A stretch of 64,000 bases of DNA, taken from contig NZ_CM001857.1 of NCBI RefSeq assembly GCF_000400505.1, positions 867,368 to 931,367 of the forward strand, in the 5' to 3' direction. Of the stretch, positions 1-9,028 are shown piece after piece; the stretch's first letter is position 1; the number at the start of each line of letters is the position of its first letter. The stretch comes from Musicola paradisiaca NCPPB 2511 (GTDB lineage: Bacteria > Pseudomonadota > Gammaproteobacteria > Enterobacterales > Enterobacteriaceae). The notes below the pieces were generated by a model. The model was not told where the DNA came from and ran no database searches. It saw only the letters and a program-made list of their open reading frames with translations. The translations under genes and the position numbers were made by a program.

Positions 1-459
1 GGCCGCCAACTGCGCGGCGCGTTTAGCCTCCTCCGGGCCGTGGATGCGCCCGAGGCGGGTCAGTTTTTCTGCGCTGAAGCTCTGCACGCCAATAGAGATG
101 CGGTTGACGCCCGCCTGCTGGTAGCCGTTGAAACGATCGGCTTCCACCGTGCCGGGGTTGGCCTCCATGGTGGTCTCGGCGTCGTCCTCCAACGGCAACC
201 GCGCCCGCACGCCGTCCAGCAGGCGTTGCATGGCTTCGGCGCTGAGCAGGCTCGGCGTGCCGCCGCCGATGAAGATGCTGTGCAGCGGGCGATGACCGGC
301 CAACGGCAGATCGGCGTCCAGATCCGCAAGTAGGTGCGAGACATACTCATCATGCGGCACATCCCCTTTCAGGGCGTGCGAGTTGAAATCGCAGTAGGGG
401 CATTTCTGTATGCACCACGGGATGTGGATATACAGGCTGAGCGGCGGCAGCTTAAGCAT
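1..459 (-). CDS. hemW: HemW, heme chaperone / radical SAM protein (partial)
   Basis: The frame is open from the ATG at 459 to the window edge, giving the first 153 residues; the C-terminal part lies outside. The radical SAM cluster motif CxxxCxxC is visible as C16, C20 and C23, followed by an FIGGGTPS motif (SAM binding) and a GxQS-type motif, as in the HemW/YggW family. HemW inserts heme into target proteins and was formerly misnamed an oxygen-independent coproporphyrinogen oxidase. The start overlaps the rdgB stop by 8 bp, so the two are translationally linked, as in other enterobacteria. Identification is by family resemblance and gene order. Confidence 0.93.
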   Translation of the reverse strand, partial: MLKLPPLSLYIHIPWCIQKCPYCDFNSHALKGDVPHDEYVSHLLADLDADLPLAGHRPLHSIFIGGGTPSLLSAEAMQRLLDGVRARLPLEDDAETTMEANPGTVEADRFNGYQQAGVNRISIGVQSFSAEKLTRLGRIHGPEEAKRAAQLAA

Positions 460-1045
460 GGTGCAGCGCGTCCAGCAGCAGACGCAGCGCCTGCCCGCGG
501 TGGGAGTGGGCGTGCTTTTCCTCGCGGCTCAGTTGAGCGGCGGTCTTCCCGAGCGACGGTACCTGAAAGATCGGATCGTAACCGAACCCGCCTTCGCCTG
601 CCGGCGCACGGGTAATCATGCCCTGCCAGCGGCCGTGGCAGACCAGCGGCGTCGGGTCGTCGGCGTGACGCAGATAAACCAGCACGCAATGGAAGCTGGC
701 CCGGCGCTGTTCATCCGGCACATTTTCCAGTGCCTGCAGCAGCTTCTCCAGATTCTGACGGTCGGTGGCGTCGTGGCCGGCATAGCGGGCGGAGTAGATG
801 CCCGGCGCGCCGCCGAGTGCGTCCACCGCCAGTCCGGAGTCGTCGGCGATGGCGGGCAACCCGGTTTTTCGGGCGGCGTGACGGGCTTTCAGGATGGCGT
901 TTTCGATAAAGGTCAGGCCGGTTTCTTCGGCATTGTCCACGTTCAGCGCGGTCTGGGCGACGACGTCGAAGCCGAAGTCGGCCAGCAGACCGGCCAGCTC
1001 ACGCACTTTACCGGCGTTACCGGTGGCTAAAACGAGTTTTTGCAT
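452..1045 (-). CDS. rdgB: XTP/dITP diphosphatase RdgB
   Basis: The 197-residue protein begins [17 protein letters not shown], the nucleotide-binding start of the Ham1/RdgB family. It has the DDSGL motif and the GFGYDPIF motif that bind metal and purine triphosphate. The enzyme hydrolyses dITP, XTP and ITP to monophosphates, keeping deaminated purines out of DNA. Length matches E. coli RdgB (197 aa). It lies between yggU and hemW and overlaps hemW by 8 bp. About 100 bp separate it from yggU, with no obvious hairpin, so it is probably co-transcribed. Confidence 0.97.
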   Translation of the reverse strand: MQKLVLATGNAGKVRELAGLLADFGFDVVAQTALNVDNAEETGLTFIENAILKARHAARKTGLPAIADDSGLAVDALGGAPGIYSARYAGHDATDRQNLEKLLQALENVPDEQRRASFHCVLVYLRHADDPTPLVCHGRWQGMITRAPAGEGGFGYDPIFQVPSLGKTAAQLSREEKHAHSHRGQALRLLLDALHHA

Positions 1046-1148
1046 TACTGCTCCTGTTGTTGTAACCCTCCGTCGGGCGGAGGACGTCGGAAAAGGCGGG
1101 TGAAGTCATCAAATGGCGACGGCGGAACCGCCGTCGCAATGGAGCGCG

Positions 1149-1460
1149 TTATCGATCGGGCAATAACGCCGCGATAGCCGCTGGAATCGCCTGCGGGGAG
1201 TGGATTCTAAGCTGTTTATGCCGCCCAAGCTCCCCTTTTTCGATAGTCACCCGGCTTTTGGCTACGCGGAATTGTTTGGCCATAAATTGGATCAGATGGG
1301 CATTGGCCTGCCCGTCTACCGGCGGCGCGGTGATGGCGACTTTCACTTCGTCGTTGCCATGCAACCCGACTATCTGGTCGCGGCTGGCTTTCGGCTGAAT
1401 GTACAACCGGATCACCAGCGCGTCTTCATCGCGGCTGACGGCACTCACAGCTGGAACCAC
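1149..1460 (-). CDS. yggU: DUF167 family protein YggU
   Basis: A 103-residue protein with the DUF167 core: [10 protein letters not shown], the conserved [15 protein letters not shown] segment, and a KGELGRHK motif. The biochemical role of the family is not established. The start at 1460 lies inside the end of yggT (16-bp overlap). A slightly later internal start is possible because the family proper begins near the [10 protein letters not shown] segment. Position between yggT and rdgB is the same as in E. coli. Confidence 0.93.
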   Translation of the reverse strand: MVPAVSAVSRDEDALVIRLYIQPKASRDQIVGLHGNDEVKVAITAPPVDGQANAHLIQFMAKQFRVAKSRVTIEKGELGRHKQLRIHSPQAIPAAIAALLPDR

Positions 1461-1999
1461 AGCTCCGGAAACAGATCCATGCCGAGGTAATTCAGCAGAT
1501 AGAGCAGCAGAATCACCACCATCGGCGAGAAATCCAGCCCGCCGGTGGAAGGCAAAATGCGGCGCACCGGGCTCATCAGCGGTTCAGTCAACTGGTAGAG
1601 CATATAGTCCACCGGGCTGCGGCCTTGGCTGATCCAACTCATCAGCGAACGCACGATGATGACCCAGAACACCAGATAACCGGCGGATTTGATCAGCACC
1701 AGCAGCCCTACCAGCAGGTTGATTGGGCTGAGCGCCAGCGCGCCCACCTGAATCAGCAACAACAGCGGGTATTTCAGCGTGGTGAGCAGGAACGCCAGCA
1801 ACAGCGATGCGCTGTCGATGGGCCCCAGCGACGGAATGATCCGGCGCAGCGGTATCACCACCGGCTGGGTCAGCTTGACCACGAATTGCGCCAGCGGGTT
1901 GTAAAAATCGCTGCGGGCCCACTGCATCCAGATACGCAGCAGCAGCACCATCACATAGAGGTCAATCAGCGTTTTGGCCAGAAAAGTCAGGGTAAGCAT
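1445..1999 (-). CDS. yggT: YggT family integral membrane protein
   Basis: 184 residues with two YGGT repeats, each a pair of hydrophobic helices around a conserved P-x-R-R-I-(I/L)-P motif: [10 protein letters not shown] in the first half and [11 protein letters not shown] in the second. It is an inner-membrane protein of uncertain function, linked in other bacteria to osmotic or potassium-related phenotypes. It follows proC by about 40 bp and overlaps yggU, so it sits within one transcription unit. Confidence 0.95.
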   Translation of the reverse strand: MLTLTFLAKTLIDLYVMVLLLRIWMQWARSDFYNPLAQFVVKLTQPVVIPLRRIIPSLGPIDSASLLLAFLLTTLKYPLLLLIQVGALALSPINLLVGLLVLIKSAGYLVFWVIIVRSLMSWISQGRSPVDYMLYQLTEPLMSPVRRILPSTGGLDFSPMVVILLLYLLNYLGMDLFPELWFQL

Positions 2000-2041
2000 A
2001 ACGGCAACAGTTCCTTATGGGTCAATGATGTCGGTCGGCAA

Positions 2042-2860
2042 TCAGAACAGCGATTCCATTTCCTGCGCACGCGCAACGGCGGCCTGCATGGCTTCCGCTA
2101 CGGTGTCGGTCAACCGGCGTTCGTTGAACACCCGCAGGGCGGCGGCGGTGGTGCCGCCCTTAGAGGTAACGTTCTCCCGCAGGGTGGGCAGCGGCGTATC
2201 CGGGCTGGCGGCGACCAGCGCCGCAGCGCCGCTGGCGGACTGCTGCACCAGCAGGCGTGCGGTTTCTGCATCGAACCCCTGGCGCAACGCTTCCTGCTGC
2301 ATGGCTTCCATAAACAGGAAAAAATAGGCCGGCGCGCTGCCTGCCGCGGCGATAATGCCGTTGATGTGCGCTTCTTCTTGTACCCAGCAAATTTTGCCGA
2401 CGCTGCTCATCAGGTCGGCGGCGAAGCGGCGATCGGCCGCGTCGATACCGTCCGGCGCGTACATGCCGCTCATGCCGACGCCGACCAGCGACGGTGTGTT
2501 CGGCATAATGCGTATTATCTGTGCGTCTCCCAGCAACTGGTGAAACCGCGCCAGATTGACCCCGGCGGCGATGGACAGCACCAGTTTGCCGCTGAAATCC
2601 ACCTGGCGCGCCAGGTCTGCGCATACGTCCGCCATCAGCTGCGGTTTGACCGCCAGCACGATAACGTCGGCGCGTTGGGCGCAGCCGACGTTGTCTGCGC
2701 TGCCGGTAATGCCATAACGCTGAGCCAGCGCGTCGCGGCGGGCCGGCGTGGGGGCGCTGACACTGAGGTTATCCGCAGGATAGCCGCCGTCGATCAGTCC
2801 GGCGATGATGGCCTGCGCCATGTTGCCTGCGCCAATAAAGGCAATGTTACGGTGTTCCAT
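2042..2860 (-). CDS. proC: Pyrroline-5-carboxylate reductase
   Basis: 272 residues, beginning with a Rossmann nucleotide-binding motif FIGAGNMAQA (residues 8-17). The conserved RIMPNTPS segment and a C-terminal GGTTAAAL segment are typical of ProC, which performs the last step of proline synthesis (pyrroline-5-carboxylate to proline with NAD(P)H). It lies 27 bp downstream of yggS. Insertion of proC between yggS and yggT is known from Yersinia and soft-rot bacteria but not E. coli K-12. Confidence 0.97.
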   Translation of the reverse strand: MEHRNIAFIGAGNMAQAIIAGLIDGGYPADNLSVSAPTPARRDALAQRYGITGSADNVGCAQRADVIVLAVKPQLMADVCADLARQVDFSGKLVLSIAAGVNLARFHQLLGDAQIIRIMPNTPSLVGVGMSGMYAPDGIDAADRRFAADLMSSVGKICWVQEEAHINGIIAAAGSAPAYFFLFMEAMQQEALRQGFDAETARLLVQQSASGAAALVAASPDTPLPTLRENVTSKGGTTAAALRVFNERRLTDTVAEAMQAAVARAQEMESLF

Positions 2861-2887
2861 CGATCTCTCGCAGTGGTTGGTTGGTAA

Positions 2888-3613
2888 TCAAGCGTTGCGG
2901 GCCGTTGCCCCGTAATCGCGCGCGCCGAAGATGGCGGTGCCGATGCGTACCAGCGTGCTGCCTGCCTCAATGGCGGCGGCCATATCGTCGGTCATTCCCA
3001 TGGAGAGGGTGTCGACATGCGCGTGGTCAGCCTGCAACTGCTGAAAAAGGTCGTACATGCGGCGGAAAACCGCCAACTGCCGTTGGTGATCCGCTTCCGG
3101 CGCCGGAATCGCCATCAGACCGCGCAGCCGCAGGTTGGGCAGGGCGGCGACGCTGGCGGCCAACGCCGGTAGCTCGTCAGGCAGAATACCGGATTTGCTC
3201 TCTTCCCGGCTGATATTAATTTGCAACAGTACATTCAGCGGCGGCAGTGTATCCGGGCGCTGCTCGCTCAACCGCTGGGCGATGCGCAGCCGGTCAATGG
3301 TGTGGCACCAGTCGAAGTGCTCCGCCACCGGACGACTTTTGTTCGACTGCAACGGCCCGATAAAGTGCCATTCCAGCGCGATGTCCTGGTGCGTCTGGCG
3401 GAAATACAGAATTTTTTCCACGCCTTCCTGCACGTAATTTTCCCCAAAGGCACGCTGGCCGGCGGCGATGGCATCTTCGATCGCCGTCACAGGTTTGGTT
3501 TTGCTGACGGCAAGCAGCGTAATTTCTTCTGGCGCGCGCCCGCAGCGTTCCGCCGCCGCCGAGATTTTCTGCCGCACGTCCTGTAGGTTTTGCGGGACTG
3601 TACTTGTAGTCAT
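2888..3613 (-). CDS. yggS: PLP homeostasis protein YggS
   Basis: 241 residues of the YggS/PROSC family, an alanine-racemase-like TIM barrel that binds pyridoxal phosphate through a lysine (K38 in the LAVSKTKP motif). The FGENYVQE and SMGMTDDM motifs and the phosphate-binding VRIGTAIFG segment near the C-terminus are present. The protein buffers free PLP and has no known enzyme activity. Its start is only 23 bp from the divergent yggR start, so each promoter must overlap the other gene's start region. Confidence 0.96.
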   Translation of the reverse strand: MTTSTVPQNLQDVRQKISAAAERCGRAPEEITLLAVSKTKPVTAIEDAIAAGQRAFGENYVQEGVEKILYFRQTHQDIALEWHFIGPLQSNKSRPVAEHFDWCHTIDRLRIAQRLSEQRPDTLPPLNVLLQINISREESKSGILPDELPALAASVAALPNLRLRGLMAIPAPEADHQRQLAVFRRMYDLFQQLQADHAHVDTLSMGMTDDMAAAIEAGSTLVRIGTAIFGARDYGATARNA

Positions 3614-3636
3614 AGTGATTCAGGAGGTCACTTCAT

Positions 3637-4677
3637 ATGGATGTGAGTGAATGGGTGTGCGCTAGTGTAAAACAGAATGCTTCCGATCTGCACCTGTGCA
3701 GCGGTCATCCGCCGGTAATGCGCATCGACGGACAATTAGTCAGCGCTCCGCATCAGGAGTGTGTACGCAGCGCGTCGTTGGAAGACTGGTGTCGGCAGTG
3801 GCTGGAAGCCAGGCATTGGCGGGCGCTGGCGCGGCACGGCCAGGCGGACTGCGCCTTGACCTTGCCGGACGGCACGCGGTTGCGGCTCAATCTGTTTCGG
3901 CAGCGTCATGGTTTGTCGGCGGCGCTGCGTCTGATCCCGCAGACGGCGCCGGATTTGCCCATGCTCGGCGCGCCTGCGGTGGTGGCAACGCTGGCGCAAC
4001 GGCGCGATGGGCTGATTCTGGTCACAGGCGCCACCGGCAGCGGCAAATCCACCACGCTGGCGGCGATGGTGTCGGCGCTCAACCAGCATGACGCGCGGCA
4101 CATTCTGACGCTGGAAGATCCGATCGAGTATCTGCATGTCAGCCAGCGCTGTCTGATTCAACAGCGGGAGGTCGGTCAACACTGCGACGATTTCGCCAGC
4201 GCTCTGCGCGCCGCATTGCGTGAAGACCCGGACGTATTACTGCTGGGAGAGCTACGGGATAGCGCCACTATCCGGTTGGCATTAACCGCAGCGGAAACCG
4301 GCCATCTGGTGTTGGCGACGCTGCATACCCGCAGTGCGGTGCAGGCGGTGGACCGGCTAGTGGATGTGTTTCCGGCGGAGGAAAAGGCGTTCGTGCGGGC
4401 GCAGTTGGCCGCCAGCCTACAGGCGGTGGTGGCGCAACGGCTGCTGCCGGGGCTGCGTGGGGGGCGGGTTGCGTTGTTCGAGGTATTGCTGGCCTCTGCG
4501 GCGGTGAGCAACCTGATCCGCGAAGGGAAAACGCACCAGTTGCCCGGCATACTGCAAACCGGGAGTGCGACGGGTATGCAAACCTTTGAGCAGAGTTACC
4601 GGCAGCGCTGCCGGGAAGGGCTGTTGCCGGAAGATGGCGAGGTTTTCCCGGCGCTGTCGGCAATCGCGGCGCCTTGA
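3637..4677 (+). CDS. yggR: PilT-like twitching motility ATPase YggR
   Basis: 346 residues of the type IV pilus retraction ATPase family. Walker A is GATGSGKST (131-139), the Asp box is around ILTLEDPIEY (156-165), the Walker B region is LLLGELRD (201-208) and the His box is TGHLVLATLHT (221-231). A good ribosome site (aggagg at 3622) precedes the ATG. No pilin or other pilus gene is nearby, as is usual for yggR in enterobacteria. A role in pilus retraction is inferred from the family. It is divergent from yggS with a 23-bp gap. Confidence 0.92.
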   Translation: MDVSEWVCASVKQNASDLHLCSGHPPVMRIDGQLVSAPHQECVRSASLEDWCRQWLEARHWRALARHGQADCALTLPDGTRLRLNLFRQRHGLSAALRLIPQTAPDLPMLGAPAVVATLAQRRDGLILVTGATGSGKSTTLAAMVSALNQHDARHILTLEDPIEYLHVSQRCLIQQREVGQHCDDFASALRAALREDPDVLLLGELRDSATIRLALTAAETGHLVLATLHTRSAVQAVDRLVDVFPAEEKAFVRAQLAASLQAVVAQRLLPGLRGGRVALFEVLLASAAVSNLIREGKTHQLPGILQTGSATGMQTFEQSYRQRCREGLLPEDGEVFPALSAIAAP

Positions 4678-4978
4678 GCATCCGCCCGCCATCGTGCGTG
4701 TCGTGGGCTGTCGTCCGCCGCGTCACAGCGTGAACATCCGGGCTTGCCGAGCTACGCGCATGGCGGTGCTCAGGGGGCGGCGAAGCTCGTCACCGAAGCC
4801 ATGCGCCACGTTTGGCAACGGCGTCCGCGGGGTTGGCCCGTCGCGGTGGTGACGCCGGGGGGGTTGGCTATCGCTATGCCAGACCGACGCGGCGCAGCGG
4901 GCCTGGGCTATGCCGGCAGCGCCAGACCAACGCGCGATGCGGAAAGTGCTACGCCGGAACGTGCTACGCCAGATAGCA
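4678..4978. other. Intergenic region between yggR and codA
   Basis: About 300 bp of GC-rich DNA between two genes that end toward each other. A reading frame crosses it on the plus strand but has no ribosome site and no resemblance to a known protein. The right end carries imperfect 15-bp repeats (4948-4992). No convincing terminator hairpin with a T run was found. Confidence 0.4.
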
Positions 4979-4992
4979 CTATGCCGGATAGT
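4948..4992. repeat. Three imperfect 15-bp tandem units
   Basis: Three successive units read GCTACGCCGGAACGT, GCTACGCCAGATAGC and ACTATGCCGGATAGT. They end inside the last codons of codA. Similar 'ctatgcc' words recur upstream near 4874 and 4910, so this may be a decayed minisatellite. No function is evident. Confidence 0.5.
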
Positions 4993-6217
4993 GAAATTGC
5001 TCTGGCGTGCGCTGCATGATGATGTTGCCATGCCGGATCGACAGGCGCGCCTTCGCCTGACGGCGCACGGCTTCGTAGTCGTTTTCCGCGTCCAGAATCA
5101 GCAGATTGGCGGGGCGGCCGACGGCAATGCCATAACGATCGCCGAGGTTCAGCGCACGGGCGCTGTTGTCGGTGACAAAATCCAGGCTGCGTTGCAGATC
5201 CTGGTAGCCCATCATGTGGCAGATGTGCAGCCCGGCGTCCAGTACCCGCAGAATGTTGCCGTTGCCCAGCGGGTACCACGGGTCGCGGATGGAGTCCTGG
5301 CCGAAGCAGACATTCATACCGGCGCGATCCAGCTCCGCCACGCGGGTGACGCCGCGTCGTTTGGGAAAGGTGTCGAAGCGTCCCTGCAAATGAATGCTTT
5401 CGGTGGGGCAGGAGACGAAGCTGATGCCGGAGCGGCGCAGCAACCGGAACAGCTTCGAACAGTAAGCATTGTCGTAAGAACCCATCGCCACGGTATGGCT
5501 GGCGGTGACTCGGGCGCCCATATTTCGCACGCGGGCTTCTTCCGCCAGCACTTCCAGAAAACGGGATTGGGGATCGTCGGTTTCGTCGCAGTGCACATCC
5601 ACCAGACAGCCGGTACGCTCGGCCAAGTCCATCAGAAACTTCACCGAGCTGACGCCCTGCTCGCGGGTATTTTCAAAATGGGGGATGCCGCCCACCACGT
5701 CCGCACCCATCTCGATGGCGCGTTCCATCAACTGACGCCCGTTGGTGAAGGATTCGATCCCCTCCTGCGGGAAGGCGACGATCTGTAAGTCGATCAGGGA
5801 TTTTGCTTCCTCTTTGACTTCCAACAGCGCTTGCAGCGCCGCCAATGTTGGGTCGGTGACGTCGACATGGGTGCGCACATGCTGGATGCCGTGATCCCGC
5901 AGCATGGCGATGGCGGCGTGCGCCCGCTGTTTGGTGTCTTCATGGGTGATGGTGGCCTTGCGCTGGCTCCAGCGTTCGATGCCTTCGAACAGCGTGCCAC
6001 TCATGTTCCATTCCGGTTCCCCGGCGGTCAGCGTGGCATCCAGGTGAATATGCGGCTCCACCAGCGGCGGGATCGCCAGTTGTCCGGCGGCGTCGATAAC
6101 CTCGGGCGCGGCGTGAAGCATGCCGTTTTGCGGTTCGATGGCGGCGATAATCCCATCCTGTAACCGCAGGGTGTACAGTCCGTTCCGGCGGCGCAGCGCC
6201 GCATTAATAATGTTCAT
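4979..6217 (-). CDS. codA: Cytosine deaminase
   Basis: 412 residues of the amidohydrolase family. The metal-binding HxH is H56/H58 in PHIHLDA. VDVHCDE, TASHTVAMGSY and CFGQDSIRDPWYPLGNG match CodA, which converts cytosine (and isocytosine or 5-fluorocytosine) to uracil and ammonia. It starts within the stop of the pucR-type gene (4-bp overlap) and is the last gene of the permease-regulator-deaminase operon. The start at 6217 is well supported by alignment to the family N-terminus. Confidence 0.95.
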   Translation of the reverse strand: MNIINAALRRRNGLYTLRLQDGIIAAIEPQNGMLHAAPEVIDAAGQLAIPPLVEPHIHLDATLTAGEPEWNMSGTLFEGIERWSQRKATITHEDTKQRAHAAIAMLRDHGIQHVRTHVDVTDPTLAALQALLEVKEEAKSLIDLQIVAFPQEGIESFTNGRQLMERAIEMGADVVGGIPHFENTREQGVSSVKFLMDLAERTGCLVDVHCDETDDPQSRFLEVLAEEARVRNMGARVTASHTVAMGSYDNAYCSKLFRLLRRSGISFVSCPTESIHLQGRFDTFPKRRGVTRVAELDRAGMNVCFGQDSIRDPWYPLGNGNILRVLDAGLHICHMMGYQDLQRSLDFVTDNSARALNLGDRYGIAVGRPANLLILDAENDYEAVRRQAKARLSIRHGNIIMQRTPEQFHYPA

Positions 6218-7491
6218 AATGACTCCTGTTGGTTGGCGGTACGCCCCTGATTAACGGGGACGGCTGCCGGGGTAGGGACGCCAGACATGCGCCAAATCAG
6301 CAAGGCGACGGACGCATTCAGGCGAAACTGGGGGTCGCCCAGCGTATGTCCGGTCAATTGTTCGATGCGTTGCAAACGCTGGTGCAGTGTATTGCGGTGG
6401 ATATCCAGCCGTTCGGCGGCTTTGATCAGGTTGCCGTTCTCCTGCAATACCGCGTCCAGCGTTTCAATCAACATGGCCGGGTGTTTGCGGCCATGCTCCA
6501 TCAGCGCGCCCAGCGTGTCTTTCATAAAGCGGTTGACCAGCAGCGGATCGCCGACGGCGGTCAGCAGTTGCAGTACGCCCAGTTCGCTGTAGTCGCATAA
6601 CCCTTTGTCCGGACGCATGCCGGCCGCCACCTCCAGCGCCCGGCGCGCTTCGGTCAGCCCCTGGCGATAGTGGCCGGCGGCAGTCTGTATGGCGGACAGC
6701 CCGATGAACAGCGTCAGCGGCGACAAGTCGGCCTGAATGTGCTGACGCAGTTGCAGCAGCCAGGTATTGGTCTGGCGGGCATCGTCCCGGTCACAGGGCA
6801 GCAGCAGAATGTACAGTTCGCCGAGCTGGATCAGCGGCAGGCTGTCGGCCAGTGTGGACAACTGCTCTTCCAGATATTGTTGCAAGCGCTGGCGCAGCGC
6901 CTGCAATTGCTGTTCGGCATCGTCCGGCGCACTGGCGGCAAACAGCGCCTGCATATTGGTCAGTCTCAGTGCCGCAATGCGGCGCGGTGTCTCCAGCGAC
7001 AGCCGCAGGTGCCGGGTACGCTGGTGCAGAATGTCGATATCCGGGTACTCGCCGGTCAGCAACTGAATCAGAATTTCCCGACGTGAGCGGAGCGCGGTTT
7101 CCCGTTGTACCAGCTCGGTGCCGATAAGCTGGGTGACGATGACCATTTTTAACGAATAAGGCTGTTCAATCAGCGGGATGCCCCACATTTCCGCCTGCGC
7201 CAGCAAGGCGTCGGGAATGGCATGAATGAACTCCTTACCGGTCAGGATCACCATACCGGCGATACCGCGTTGATGCCCTTCCGCCAGCAGGCGGTGCAGG
7301 TTAGCTTCGTCGCGTGGGTGGTTGATGCCGGTGACAAACACCAATTCGCCGCCCATGATCCATTCGGCGATCCCTTCGTTTTCCGCCACGTAGTACCAGC
7401 GCACCGGGCGATGTACGCCCTGTGCGCCGGCACGCAGCCGCAGCTCTGCCAGGCCGTTCAGCGTCAGGATTTCACCGACGGTCAGATTCAT
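6214..7491 (-). CDS. PucR-family transcriptional regulator
   Basis: 425 residues. The N-terminal part resembles the purine-catabolism regulator domain (LTVGEILTLNGLAELRLRAGA..., about residues 1-125). The C-terminus has the PucR-type helix-turn-helix: AAERLDIHRNTLHQRLQRIEQLTG followed by a hydrophobic tail. Such regulators respond to purines, pyrimidines or nitrogen compounds. It overlaps codB and codA by 4 bp each (ATGA-type junctions), so a regulator of cytosine use embedded in its own operon is a reasonable inference. The ligand is unknown. Confidence 0.88.
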   Translation of the reverse strand: MNLTVGEILTLNGLAELRLRAGAQGVHRPVRWYYVAENEGIAEWIMGGELVFVTGINHPRDEANLHRLLAEGHQRGIAGMVILTGKEFIHAIPDALLAQAEMWGIPLIEQPYSLKMVIVTQLIGTELVQRETALRSRREILIQLLTGEYPDIDILHQRTRHLRLSLETPRRIAALRLTNMQALFAASAPDDAEQQLQALRQRLQQYLEEQLSTLADSLPLIQLGELYILLLPCDRDDARQTNTWLLQLRQHIQADLSPLTLFIGLSAIQTAAGHYRQGLTEARRALEVAAGMRPDKGLCDYSELGVLQLLTAVGDPLLVNRFMKDTLGALMEHGRKHPAMLIETLDAVLQENGNLIKAAERLDIHRNTLHQRLQRIEQLTGHTLGDPQFRLNASVALLIWRMSGVPTPAAVPVNQGRTANQQESL

Positions 7492-8753
7492 GACGCCGCT
7501 CCGGCGGCATCGCCTGCCGATACACGCCGGGCGAGCGCGACCAGCACGATGTAGCAGAGCGCCGCGCTGGCGATGCCGACCAGCGGCGCAACCCAGGGGG
7601 AAAGATAAGCCAGCAGCGCGCCGACGGCGTAAGACGTCAGGCCGGGGACGTTAAAACGCGGCAGTCTGGCGTGTTGCAACGCCGGATAGCGGCCGCGATG
7701 ACGGAACCAGTAATCCGCCATGATCACGCCGCCGATAGGCGGGATGATGGAACCCAGCAGTACCAGAAACGGAATCAGCCATTCATACATGCCGCCGACC
7801 GCCAGCAGAATACCGACCACGGCGCCCGCCAGCGTCAGGGTGCGACGACGCTCGATGCGCAGCAGGTGGCAGGCCGCGGCGGAAACGTTGTAGATAGTCG
7901 GCCCCTGAATCGTCCACAGATTGAGGCACAGCATGACGACGGCCGCGACCGACAACCCTTGCAGCATCATCACCGCGACGATGTCCGCCTGTTGGTAAAC
8001 CACCGCGCACCAGGCGCCGGCGATAATCATCAGGCCGTTGCCGCCCAGGAAACTGATGAGGCTGGCCCAGACGGCGATCCGGCCGCTGCGCGCCATGCGT
8101 GTCCAGTTGGTGGCCTGTGTCGCGCCGCTGGCGAACGTGCCGAACACCATGGTGATGGCCGCCGACCAGCCCAGCGTTTGGGTGGGCGCAATGTGAGCCA
8201 TGCCCTGCCAGCCGCCGCCGTCGCGGGTGGCGATCCACATGGAGAGCGCCAGCATGACGAACATCAGTGGTACCGATACGCGGGACAGTACGTCCAGCCC
8301 GTGGTAGCCCACCAGCGCGGTAATCGAGAAACCCAGACCGAACAGCACCATCAGCGGAACGGTCATGCCCTCGGGCAGCGACAGCAATTTGACCAGCGAG
8401 ATGGCCAGCGTGGCGGTGCCCCAGGCGTACCAGCCCAGTTCGGCGAATCCGAGCAGAAAATCAGACAGCTTGCTGCCCGCCTCGCCGAAACAGAACCGCC
8501 CCATCAGCACCGAGTTCAGGCCGCTGCGCGCAGCGATCAGCCCCAGTGAGGCGGCATACAGCGCCAGCAGCAGGTTGCCGACGACGGCGATCCACAGCAT
8601 TTCCGTGATGGGAAAGGCGACGCCCAGTTTGCCGCCGGCGAACATGGTGCCGGTGAAAAAGGTAAAGCTGAACAGCACCATGGAGATGGATAACAGTCCT
8701 TTGCGGCCTTCTTGCGGGGCTTCGCTCAGGGGGAATTCATTTTGTGACGACAT
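7488..8753 (-). CDS. codB: Cytosine permease (NCS1 family)
   Basis: The start at 8753 (MSSQNEFPLSE) has a good ribosome site (agaggaag) and gives 421 residues. Longer in-frame starts upstream lack one and add an unlikely leader. About twelve hydrophobic segments and motifs such as GGKLGVAFP and PPIGGVIMADYW are typical of the CodB branch of the nucleobase-cation symporter-1 family, which imports cytosine with protons. It is first in the operon with the PucR-type regulator and codA. Confidence 0.93.
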   Translation of the reverse strand: MSSQNEFPLSEAPQEGRKGLLSISMVLFSFTFFTGTMFAGGKLGVAFPITEMLWIAVVGNLLLALYAASLGLIAARSGLNSVLMGRFCFGEAGSKLSDFLLGFAELGWYAWGTATLAISLVKLLSLPEGMTVPLMVLFGLGFSITALVGYHGLDVLSRVSVPLMFVMLALSMWIATRDGGGWQGMAHIAPTQTLGWSAAITMVFGTFASGATQATNWTRMARSGRIAVWASLISFLGGNGLMIIAGAWCAVVYQQADIVAVMMLQGLSVAAVVMLCLNLWTIQGPTIYNVSAAACHLLRIERRRTLTLAGAVVGILLAVGGMYEWLIPFLVLLGSIIPPIGGVIMADYWFRHRGRYPALQHARLPRFNVPGLTSYAVGALLAYLSPWVAPLVGIASAALCYIVLVALARRVSAGDAAGAAS

Positions 8754-9028
8754 TGACGCTTCCTCTGGATAGTGTCCCCGTGGGGGAAACAGAATGTGCG
8801 GGAGGAATCGCAAGGAACATGCCAGTTTTTGCGACGAAAAAAGCGGGCAACGCGAACAGGTGTATGTGGGCAGTATGCACAGTTTTTTGCGATAAAACGC
8901 CATCGGGTGCTCTGTGATTGTGCGTGTTGCTGTGCAATGCACCGAAATGATCTTCCGTTATCGCGCATGCCCGACGAGGACGGTAAGCGCGCAAGACGAT
9001 GAGCATCGGGGGAACTGGCGCCGGTTCG

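Noticed and set aside
4744-5019. 91-codon plus-strand frame between yggR and codA
   Set aside because: No ribosome site, low-complexity product from degenerate 15-bp repeats, and it runs into the 3' end of codA on the other strand.
8754-8942. N-terminal extension of the cytosine permease
   Set aside because: The upstream in-frame start has no ribosome site, and the extension is unlike the family, while the ATG at 8753 has a good site.
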